From NCBI GenBank assembly GCA_964426915.1, contig CAYRTD010000112.1, forward strand, positions 1 to 13,918: DNA of 13,918 nucleotides, read 5' to 3'. A program made the position numbers and the translations under genes. Of this stretch, positions 8,545 to 13,918 are shown piece after piece. Positions within the stretch are counted from its first letter, which is position 1, and the number at the start of each line of letters is the position of its first letter. This stretch comes from CAYRTD01 sp964426915. Lineage in GTDB: Bacteria; Bacteroidota; Bacteroidia; Bacteroidales; GCA-2748055. The notes below the pieces were generated by a model. The model saw only the letters and a list, made by a program, of their open reading frames with translations, ran no database searches and was not told where the DNA came from.

Positions 8545-10548
8545 TTATTCATTTGAAGGAACCAGCAGAAGAGCATCTGCCGGGACCGGGTAATTATTAT
8601 TTTCAGCATAAATCCTTATGTAATCCCCATCCTGAAAATCAAATGTTCCCAGATCAACCCAATCGTAGCTATGCTTTTCAAAATCATATCTGCCCACTGA
8701 GGTTTTTTTCTCTGTTTTGACTTCAACCTTCACATCATCTGCGAACTGCTCATATTCCTTATCTCCCCATTTTTTCCTCGGTATATAGAGATAAGCATGA
8801 TATTTACCTCCACCTTTTGGGATATCCGGCTTATAAGTAAAAGTGGAAGCTTCATCTCCGGGCATCCATATGAGATGATCGGCTTTGTACTGACCCATCC
8901 AGATGGTTTTTAATGTCCAGTCGCCTTCAAGAGTTATTTCTTTAAGGTTGGTATTATCCACAACTATATCCGGTTTCGTTCCATCGAGCAGGGGGTCTGT
9001 TTCGAGCCGCTGCATGAGTTTCTCCACCTTCACATCCTGTATACCTGTTTTTTCATCCAATGCCATAGAAGAAGCAAGTCCGCATACCTGTCCGAGTACC
9101 ATGAAGACCGGTTCCATTCTTATAGATCCAAAGGCTATATGGGAGGCAGACAGGCAAACCGGTACGGAAAGGTTCTTACATTCCTCATTTTTGGGAACCA
9201 AAGCTCTGTAGGAAATTTCATAAGGAGGGAAATCCCCGATTTGCACATCCCCTTCATTCTTTACCATGCCGTTTACCACGATCCGTTGACAGTTATGGGA
9301 ATCCATTGTGTAGGCAGCAAGGCCTATACCATCATCCACTGTGCTGTCGCCAAGACAATTGTGTTCGGTCATCACATATTCGCCGATCATTCTTCTGGCT
9401 TCCCTCACATACATCTGATGAGGAAAGTAGCCATTATCTACAAATTCATCTGCTGCCCATCCCCAGGAGTTCATCTGATCTCTGATTTCCTGGGTTACCC
9501 CGGTATCATTCGCCATAAAATAGAGCAATCCCTTGATATAATTTTCCACTGCCAGGGCTATGCTGTCACGCGTATCATAATCTGCTTCCGGATAATCCCA
9601 GTTCATACCGATGCCATCGGTCGACATTGGACCTCTATTATTTATATCGGTTTTGCTGTTTGGCATTAGTGAAATTATCAGGTATAACTGTCCGATATCC
9701 TGTATCCATCCTTTTTCTTCTCTTTGTTGTATCACCCTTTTCAGCAATTCATAGGTTGAAGGATCGTAATCCGGTGGCATTGTAAGGCTGATCATGTTGG
9801 CGGTATCCTGTGTCAGACAAAGCCGGTAATTATAGGCCTGTACCAGGCTGTCTCCTGTACCTCCTGGTTGCAGCTCCCTGTCCTGTATCCCCCAGCAAAG
9901 GCCGCTGGAAGGATCACCGGGAATAATATAAGGATCGATACTGTCAGGGAACTGGTGAGTTTCCATAAGCTGAACACCATTATAGCTTTCACCATATTTG
10001 TCATTCGACTCCCTGCCCACAGTATAGCTTACTCCTGCATGAGCCATAAGATCCCCTTCATAACTGCCGTCAATAAAATATTTTCCGGTGAAGGATTTTT
10101 CCTCTTCCGGATTGGAGGATTTTTCCAGATGGATGGCCCTGATTTTTTTCCGTCTGACATCCGCTCCCTTTATTCTGTGGTCATACAATACTACCACATC
10201 CGACTCGTCAATAAAACTCTGAAAGACTTCTTCTGCCACATGGGGTTCAAATTTCCATGCTTCCAGTTTGCCGTAATGATCCCCAAGGCGCCTGTAGAAT
10301 TCCCTGGAAATGCCTGTGACAGCATGTTTATTTCCAATGTCGGTTTTCCCCAATCCGCCACTGCTGAGCCCTCCAAGATGATTTCCGGGTTCGATCAGTA
10401 AAACTTTCTTTCCTTCAAGATCGGCTGAATAAGCTGCAACCACCCCTGCCGAAGTGCCTCCATAAACGATGATATCATAATCATCTGCTTTTTCAGTGCA
10501 TGAAGTCAGAAATACGATTGATAATAGTAGTAGTGTTGTAGTTTTCAT
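8545..10548 (-). CDS. FAD-dependent oxidoreductase lipoprotein with golvesin-like C-terminal domain
   Basis: The product is a 667-residue lipoprotein (signal ending FLTSC, Cys17). It has an FAD-binding Rossmann segment YDIIVYGGTSAGVVAA (24-39), an acidic ribose-binding residue in LLIEPG, and GNHLGGLSSGGLG, the hallmark of the FAD_oxidored family (PF12831). Further family blocks include FIDGSYEGDLMAHAG and RIVVNGMV. Residues from about 530 to the end form a beta-rich module (GKYHAYLYIPRKK, YDWVDLGTF, DALLLVP) resembling the golvesin C-terminal carbohydrate-binding-like domain. It probably oxidises a sugar or glycoside outside the inner membrane; the substrate and electron acceptor are unknown. 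It is the first gene of the minus-strand operon, 13 nt before the glycosidase start. Confidence 0.85.
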   Translation of the reverse strand: MKTTTLLLLSIVFLTSCTEKADDYDIIVYGGTSAGVVAAYSADLEGKKVLLIEPGNHLGGLSSGGLGKTDIGNKHAVTGISREFYRRLGDHYGKLEAWKFEPHVAEEVFQSFIDESDVVVLYDHRIKGADVRRKKIRAIHLEKSSNPEEEKSFTGKYFIDGSYEGDLMAHAGVSYTVGRESNDKYGESYNGVQLMETHQFPDSIDPYIIPGDPSSGLCWGIQDRELQPGGTGDSLVQAYNYRLCLTQDTANMISLTMPPDYDPSTYELLKRVIQQREEKGWIQDIGQLYLIISLMPNSKTDINNRGPMSTDGIGMNWDYPEADYDTRDSIALAVENYIKGLLYFMANDTGVTQEIRDQMNSWGWAADEFVDNGYFPHQMYVREARRMIGEYVMTEHNCLGDSTVDDGIGLAAYTMDSHNCQRIVVNGMVKNEGDVQIGDFPPYEISYRALVPKNEECKNLSVPVCLSASHIAFGSIRMEPVFMVLGQVCGLASSMALDEKTGIQDVKVEKLMQRLETDPLLDGTKPDIVVDNTNLKEITLEGDWTLKTIWMGQYKADHLIWMPGDEASTFTYKPDIPKGGGKYHAYLYIPRKKWGDKEYEQFADDVKVEVKTEKKTSVGRYDFEKHSYDWVDLGTFDFQDGDYIRIYAENNNYPVPADALLLVPSNE

Positions 10549-10614
10549 ATTATTTTTATAAAAATCTTAAGAATTCCTCGTTTTAATATGGAAATTTGAT
10601 TCATTTTAGTATTA

Positions 10615-10622
10615 CAAATGTA
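10615..10622 (-). promoter_or_regulatory. Possible -7 element for the minus-strand operon (TACATTTG)
   Basis: Read on the minus strand, TACATTTG matches the Bacteroidota TAnnTTTG consensus and lies 67 nt upstream of the oxidoreductase ATG, giving a leader of about 60 nt. The nearest upstream TTG is 26 nt away rather than the usual 19-21, so only half of the promoter is convincing. Position upstream of the first gene of a tight operon adds some support. Confidence 0.35.
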
Positions 10623-10750
10623 CAATGAAAAAACTGAACTTATAAATTCAACAAAATGTTACAAGCAAGCCGAAGAACAACCAATGACACGATAAAACAT
10701 GAAATTTTTGCTGCATAAAGAAAAAAAGAAAATGGAAAAGCCAGCCCACA

Positions 10751-10787
10751 ACCGAACGAAGTGAGCTCACGAATACCATTGAAAATA
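10751..10787 (+). repeat. Degenerate repeat, copy 1
   Basis: The sequence contains ACCGAACGAAGT, then GAGCTCACGAAT, then ACCATTGAAAATA. It aligns with copy 3 at the hsdS break (ACCGAGGCGAAGC, GAGCTCATGAGC, ACCATTGAAAAATA) with roughly 80% identity by eye. The preceding AAGCCAGCCCACAACC also matches AAGCCAACGCTACAACC upstream of copy 3, with a shorter gap. The copy contains the perfect palindrome GTGAGCTCAC (10761-10770). It lies at the left side of the accessory genes. Confidence 0.55.
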
Positions 10788-10855
10788 GAACCATCAATGA
10801 AACGAACATGACTTTTTAGATGCTAATTTTATGTCCAAGCATTTAAAAATTCATC

Positions 10856-10884
10856 GTGAGTTCCATGAGTCACCTTTGAAAATA
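10856..10884 (+). repeat. Degenerate repeat, copy 2
   Basis: A weaker match to the same repeat: GTGAGTTCCATGAGT followed by CACCTTTGAAAATA. It aligns with the distal part of copies 1 and 3 (GAGCTC-AYGA, then ACCATTGAAAATA) with a one-base insertion and several changes. GTGA and TCAC bracket an imperfect dyad. It sits 13 nt before the DUF6557-like gene and may be chance similarity, although the order of blocks is kept. Confidence 0.35.
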
Positions 10885-10897
10885 ATAATTTAGACGA

Positions 10898-11443
10898 ATG
10901 AACTTTGGAGATATTATAAAAAGCAATAATTGGCTAAGTGTTGAGATGGTTTTGCTAAAGCTTTATCCCGATGAAAAAAAGAACATTTCGGGTTATGAGG
11001 AAGTATTTAGCAAACTAAAAATGCTACAGCCCAAGGAAAAAGATATTTCTATTTTGGTAAGTTGGGAAAAGGATGACTTTGACCAAACAGATTATGTCAA
11101 TGTTTCAGGATATCACAATAATCCAAAAGAGAACACGGATGAAGCAAATATTTCATTGGCTCTTGAATTTACCCCCTGGGATGAATGGCTGGGAATGGAT
11201 ATTGACGCAAACACATTAAAAACATTTAACGAACTGGAAATAATTGCCCATTGCCTTTATGAAATGACATTTGTGGGTTTTGAAGAAGAGGAAATAAAAG
11301 CGGAATTGGACAAAATAAATGATGCAGCCGAGGAAATAGAAAACATGACCGAAGAAGAAAGGCGGGAAAAGCTGAAATCATGGGACGAAATAAAAAAGGA
11401 ATGGGAAGACGAAGAAAACGACAAGGAGGACGATAACGAATGA
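10898..11443 (+). CDS. Acidic DUF6557-like hypothetical protein
   Basis: This is a 181-residue soluble protein with no signal peptide or membrane segment. The opening (MNFGDIIKSNNWLSVEMVLLKLYPDE) and the central FTPWDEWLGMDI and ELEIIAHCLYEMTFVGF blocks resemble what I recall of the DUF6557 family; function is unknown. The C-terminal third (from about 125) is a highly charged helix ending in an acidic, low-complexity tail. It is preceded by repeat copy 2 and is the first gene of the accessory patch. Its stop overlaps an ATG (ATGA at 11440) that opens a short relic frame before RhuM. The Glu/Asp-rich composition and separation from the metabolic operon suggest acquisition with the restriction-like genes, but no defence role is shown. 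Confidence 0.7.
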   Translation: MNFGDIIKSNNWLSVEMVLLKLYPDEKKNISGYEEVFSKLKMLQPKEKDISILVSWEKDDFDQTDYVNVSGYHNNPKENTDEANISLALEFTPWDEWLGMDIDANTLKTFNELEIIAHCLYEMTFVGFEEEEIKAELDKINDAAEEIENMTEEERREKLKSWDEIKKEWEDEENDKEDDNE

Positions 11444-11498
11444 ACGTAAAACAGTGTAATAAAAAGCATTTGACGAATTAAAAAAGGCCATGGAATAA
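11440..11498 (+). pseudogene. Micro-ORF relic between DUF6557-like gene and rhuM
   Basis: An ATG overlaps the preceding stop (ATGA) and opens MNVKQCNKKHLTN before a stop. In another frame the same stretch reads KAFDELKKAME and ends in a TAA that overlaps the RhuM start codon (TAATG). A 2-nt change in the A-run at 11461-11465 would join the two into one short frame. The best reading is a gene reduced to its first and last codons, with both junctions keeping operon-style overlaps. The identity of the lost gene cannot be told. Confidence 0.3.
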
Positions 11499-12505
11499 TG
11501 AGTGAAGAAAGAAACATTATTATCTACAACACTGCTGATGGCAAAGCATCGGTTTCGCTTTATGCCAAAGATGGCAGCGTTTGGATGAACCAAAACCAAC
11601 TGGCAGAACTTTTTGACACCTCTAAGCCAAACATCAGCATGCACATATCCAACATACTGAAAGAAAAGGAATTGGAGGCTAATTCAGTTGTTAAGGATTA
11701 CTTAACAACTGCTTCTGACGGCAAAGAATACAATGTTACCTTTTACAGCCTGGAAATGATTCTGGCTATCGGATTCCGTGTACGAAGCAAACGAGGTACA
11801 CAATTCCGTATCTGGGCCAACCGAAACCTGAGGGAATATATGTTAAAAGGCTTTGTAATGGACGATGAACGTCTGAAAAACCCCGATGGCCGACCCGACT
11901 ATTTTGATGAGTTGCTGGAACGAATCCGGGATATTCGTGCATCGGAAAAACGTTTTTACCAGAAAGTACGCGATTTGTTTGCCCTAAGCAGCGATTACGA
12001 CCCTACAGACAAAGCCACCCAAATGTTTTTTGCCGAAACCCAAAATAAATTGCTGTATGCCGTAACCGGAAAAACAGCGGCAGAAATAATTGTATCAAGG
12101 GCTGATGCCAGCATGCCCAATATGGCTTTAACCTCATGGAAAGGCAGTGTGGTAAGAAAACAGGATATTTTTATAGCTAAGAACTACCTCAACGAAGACG
12201 AGATTGATACCCTGAACCGCCTGGTCGTTATTTTCCTCGAGAGTGCCGAACTACGAGCCAAAAACAGAATAGACATTACCATGAAGTTCTGGTACGAGAA
12301 TGTGGACCGGATTCTTGAATTTCAGGATAAAAACATCTTACGCAATGCCGGTTCCATCAGCAACAAACAAATGGAAGCCAAAGTGCGCAAAATTTACGCC
12401 CAATATGATAAAAGGCGAAAAGAATACGATGCCCTGAAGGCAGACAAACAGGATATGGAAGAATTAAAACACCTGGAAGAGAAGATAAAAAAACATGACA
12501 AATAA
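11498..12505 (+). CDS. Virulence RhuM family protein
   Basis: The 335-residue product matches the RhuM family (PF13310). An N-terminal winged-helix-like segment, VWMNQNQLAELFDTSKPNIS to about residue 57, is followed by VVKDYLTTASDGKEYNVTFYSLEMILAIGFRVRS and the family block FRIWANRNLREYMLKGFVMDDERL. A mixed region (about 150-285) is followed by a charged coiled-coil tail (about 290-335). The first segment suggests DNA binding, but biochemical function is unknown. RhuM genes are often found within type I restriction-modification loci, between hsdM and hsdS. Here the gene overlaps the hsdS fragment by 11 nt (ATGACAAATAA), which fits that arrangement. The ORF appears intact. The ATG at 11498 is supported by the TAATG overlap. 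Confidence 0.88.
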   Translation: MSEERNIIIYNTADGKASVSLYAKDGSVWMNQNQLAELFDTSKPNISMHISNILKEKELEANSVVKDYLTTASDGKEYNVTFYSLEMILAIGFRVRSKRGTQFRIWANRNLREYMLKGFVMDDERLKNPDGRPDYFDELLERIRDIRASEKRFYQKVRDLFALSSDYDPTDKATQMFFAETQNKLLYAVTGKTAAEIIVSRADASMPNMALTSWKGSVVRKQDIFIAKNYLNEDEIDTLNRLVVIFLESAELRAKNRIDITMKFWYENVDRILEFQDKNILRNAGSISNKQMEAKVRKIYAQYDKRRKEYDALKADKQDMEELKHLEEKIKKHDK

Positions 12506-12881
12506 TTTCCTCATACATAATTTCAAAAGCTTAACCACCACACCCGAAAACCTAGAGCAGCTTAAAAAACTGGTGCTACAAATGGCAGTACAGGGTAATT
12601 TAACCGCAAAATGGCGGGAGGAAAATCCGGATGTAGAGCCGGCAAGTGATTTATTGGAAAAAATCAGGACAGAAAAAGAACAATTCATCAAAGAAGGAAA
12701 AATCAAGCGACAAAAACCTTTACCGCCCTTTGCTGATGAAGAAAAGCCGTTTGAATTGCCGGAAAACTGGGAATGGAAGAGATTGGCTGAAATTTGTATC
12801 ACAATTATAGATCATTGGCAAAACCCGCAAAGCCAACGCTACAACCAGATTTTGCCAACCGAGGCGAAGCCGAGCTCATGA
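12495..12881 (+). pseudogene. hsdS: Truncated type I restriction specificity subunit (hsdS N-terminal fragment)
   Basis: Residues 1 to about 105 match the N-terminal spacer of one HsdS type: a helix (PENLEQLKKLVLQMAVQGNLTAKWRE), then SDLLEKIRTEKEQFIKEGKIK, then KPLPPF, and ELPENWEWKRLAEIC, which normally leads into the first target recognition domain. After about position 12810 the similarity stops and the frame runs through repeat sequence to a stop at 12879-12881. Full-length HsdS proteins have about 400-580 residues with two recognition domains, so both are missing and no DNA specificity can remain. The start overlaps rhuM by 11 nt. No hsdM or hsdR is present in the window. Confidence 0.8.
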
Positions 12882-12897
12882 GCACCATTGAAAAATA
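12829..12897 (+). repeat. Degenerate repeat, copy 3, at the hsdS break
   Basis: The sequence runs AAGCCAACGCTACAACC, an intervening stretch ending TTTTGCC, then AACCGAGGCGAAGC, CGAGCTCATGAGC and ACCATTGAAAAATA. The same blocks, in the same order and strand, occur at 10736-10787 upstream of the accessory genes. GCTCATGAGC (12874-12883) is a perfect palindrome. Similarity to HsdS ends close to the left edge of this repeat, so the repeat or its insertion marks the breakpoint. Confidence 0.5.
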
Positions 12898-13009
12898 TCA
12901 TTTTGTGAATAAAGAGCCTTTCAGCCCATCCCGCTCCAACGCCGGACAGAGAGACAGTGCAGCAAAAATAAACAGATTAAATGAACCGAAAAACGGCCAG
13001 CTAGTAACA

Positions 13010-13123
13010 TGCGGTCATACGCAATACGGGGGTTACAGCTTGTTTCAACGTCTGTGGCTCGTTTCAGCCTTTCAGCATATTGATAAGGAAGTGGCTTCGA
13101 AACCCCGTACTGCGCATACCGCA
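13010..13123. repeat. Long imperfect inverted repeat (MITE-like hairpin)
   Basis: The left arm (13010-13034) and right arm (13101-13123) pair over 23 positions. TGCGGT, AT, CGCA, TACGGGG and TT are shared between the left arm and the reverse complement of the right arm. There are two A/C mismatches and two single extra bases on the left arm. The loop is about 66 nt with two small internal 4-bp hairpins. It lies between the hsdS break and the downstream lipoprotein gene. A miniature transposon-like element, a folded recombination site or a structured RNA are all possible; no transposase is nearby. The region also reads as open frame, which I take to be chance. Confidence 0.55.
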
Positions 13124-13129
13124 GGAACC

Positions 13130-13726
13130 TTAAAAAAAGCTTTCTTTGCATCAGTTTTTATCTTATTATTTTTTACTGACTGCTCAATGAATGAAGAAAA
13201 ACAGATCCGGCAGGCGGTTCGTTATCAGATGGAACATTACCCGGCTTCCCGTCTAAAGGATATCTACAAGAATTTTTTCCAGGATTTTTATGGCCCGGGA
13301 CACCTTTTGAACAATCCGGAAGCAGCACTGAATTATCTTCAGAATGAGCTAAAGGAAGTAGATGGCTGCTCCCTGCACAAACCGGTGGAAGGCACCGGCT
13401 ATAAAAATACTTTTGTTCGGGTGGATCTTTGTCTTATTACAGAAGGTAAAATCTCACTTGAGGAATTCACCTGGCTATTTCTGGAAAGTGCGGAAACATT
13501 TAAGCTACCGGAAATTGAAGAGTGGCAGGAAGAATGGAATAAGATCCTTTCGGTTATTGAAGAAATGGGTGTAGAGATTGAGGATTTTGAGAAGGATAAG
13601 GCTGAGCTGGCAAAAATGCTGGAGAAGGGTGAATATGTGGTGCATCATACAAAGGCTTATGTTAAGGCGTATGATCCCCATTACAGGATAATAAGAAAGG
13701 ATTTACTTGAGGAATATAGTTTATAG
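13130..13726 (+). CDS. Conserved Bacteroidota lipoprotein with displaced start codon
   Basis: The recognisable protein begins at LKKAFFASVFILLFFTDCS, a lipoprotein signal with lipobox TDC. Residues after it (RQAVRYQMEHYPASRLKDIYKNFFQDFYGPGHLL) resemble a family of hypothetical Bacteroidota proteins that I recognise by pattern but cannot name. A central FVRVDLCLI block and a C-terminal VVHHTKAYVKAYDPHYRIIRKDLLEEY block complete a domain of about 175 residues. The codon expected to be ATG is TTA (13130-13132), directly after the hairpin. In-frame starts exist upstream only within repeat sequence (ATG 12878 or 12794, TTG 13040, GTG 13091), and would bury the signal peptide. The gene may therefore be inactive or translated with an added N-terminus. 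Its last codons coincide with the octamer repeat. Confidence 0.65.
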   Translation, partial: LKKAFFASVFILLFFTDCSMNEEKQIRQAVRYQMEHYPASRLKDIYKNFFQDFYGPGHLLNNPEAALNYLQNELKEVDGCSLHKPVEGTGYKNTFVRVDLCLITEGKISLEEFTWLFLESAETFKLPEIEEWQEEWNKILSVIEEMGVEIEDFEKDKAELAKMLEKGEYVVHHTKAYVKAYDPHYRIIRKDLLEEYSL

Positions 13727-13790
13727 GTTTAATCGTTTATGGGTTTATAGGTTTAATCGTTTATGCGTTTATAGGTTTATGGGTTTATGG
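13719..13790. repeat. Octamer tandem repeat, GTTTATRG type
   Basis: Nine head-to-tail 8-bp units (GTTTATAG, GTTTAATC, GTTTATGG and a GTTTATGC variant) form a higher-order 24-bp period repeated three times. The array begins inside the last codons of the preceding gene, so its stop codon TAG belongs to the first unit. It merges with the 59-bp repeat on the right. Confidence 0.85.
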
Positions 13791-13918
13791 TCACCGATCA
13801 CACCGATTACCGATTACCGATTACTTTTTAAGGGTTTATGGGTTTATGGTCACCGATCACACTGATTACCGATTACCGATTACTTTTTAAGGGTTTATGG
13901 GTTTATGGTCACCGATCA
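13774..13918. repeat. 59-bp tandem repeat array, continues past window end
   Basis: The unit starts with two GTTTATGG octamers, then GTCACCGATCACAC, three CGATTAC heptamers, and TTTTTAAG. Copies run 13774-13832 and 13833-13891, with a partial copy from 13892 to the end; the spacing of TCACCGATCA (13791, 13850, 13909) is exactly 59. The first two copies differ at one base (CACACC versus CACACT). No unique spacers separate the copies. The period is not a multiple of three, so the array is not a protein repeat. Confidence 0.9.

Larger units (their letters stand above)
10549..10897. other. Divergent intergenic region with repeat remnants
   Basis: These 349 nt separate the minus-strand operon from the plus-strand accessory genes. 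The left 70-80 nt are AT-rich and hold a promoter candidate for the oxidoreductase operon. From about 10736 the sequence contains two degenerate copies of a repeat that also occurs at the truncated hsdS (listed separately). A 21-codon frame (10699-10764) crosses the region but has no sign of being a gene. No tRNA, riboswitch or strong terminator was seen. Confidence 0.6.

Noticed and set aside
8532..8609. N-terminal extension of the glycosidase to the ATG at 8609
   Set aside because: It would overlap the oxidoreductase gene by 65 nt and place 26 residues before a clean lipoprotein signal.
9139..10401. Long plus-strand frames opposite the oxidoreductase gene
   Set aside because: They are antisense shadows of a clearly recognisable FAD oxidoreductase with no family features of their own.
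10699..10764. 21-codon ORF in the divergent intergenic region
   Set aside because: It is very short, Lys-rich and ends inside a repeat copy; there is no coding evidence.
13005..13130. Canonical integron attC site
   Set aside because: The arms and unpaired bases are suggestive, but the ends do not fit RYYYAAC and GTTRRRY, and there is no integrase in the window.
12794..13726. A single 310-residue protein across the repeat, hairpin and lipoprotein region
   Set aside because: The first 110 residues come from repeat and hairpin sequence, and a lipoprotein signal begins only after them; I treat the native protein as starting near 13130.
13719..13918. CRISPR array
   Set aside because: Repeats are directly adjacent without unique spacers, and no cas gene is present.

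Overview
The window looks like a chromosomal segment of a Bacteroidota bacterium, probably a polysaccharide-degrading member of the Bacteroidales/Marinilabiliales. The signs are moderate-to-low GC, weak or absent Shine-Dalgarno sequences, TAnnTTTG-type promoter elements, many short lipoprotein signal peptides (F/L-x-S-C lipoboxes), and carbohydrate-active genes of the kind found in marine and soil Bacteroidota. The assignment is inference from gene style; no rRNA or tRNA is present.

Region 1 (1-5090, plus strand) holds a PhoD-like metallophosphoesterase lipoprotein, a zinc-dependent medium-chain dehydrogenase, and a large protein resembling the alpha/alpha-toroid (six-hairpin) glycosidases that lacks a signal peptide. 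A perfect 10-bp palindrome with a central CG lies just upstream of the first gene and looks like a LacI-family operator. No SusC/SusD pair is visible.

Region 2 (5092-10548, minus strand) reads as a four-gene operon: FAD-dependent oxidoreductase lipoprotein, GH50/agarase-like clan-A glycosidase lipoprotein, TrmJ-like tRNA 2'-O-methyltransferase, and ThuA-like lipoprotein. Spacings are 13 nt, a 1-nt TAATG overlap, and 27 nt. Three of the four products are predicted surface or periplasmic lipoproteins likely to act on sugars; the housekeeping methyltransferase sits among them. Regions 1 and 2 converge with only 3 nt between stop codons.

Region 3 (about 10623-13130) is an accessory patch. It contains a noncoding stretch with two degenerate repeat sites, an acidic DUF6557-like protein, a micro-ORF relic, an intact RhuM-family gene, and an HsdS (type I restriction specificity subunit) cut off after about 105 residues. 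The HsdS break falls in another copy of the repeat, followed by a large imperfect hairpin. This is probably the remnant of a type I restriction locus whose hsdR and hsdM are gone.

Region 4 (13130-13918) holds a conserved Bacteroidota lipoprotein whose start codon appears to have been replaced at the island junction. Its last codons run into octamer repeats and then a 59-bp tandem repeat that continues past the window end.
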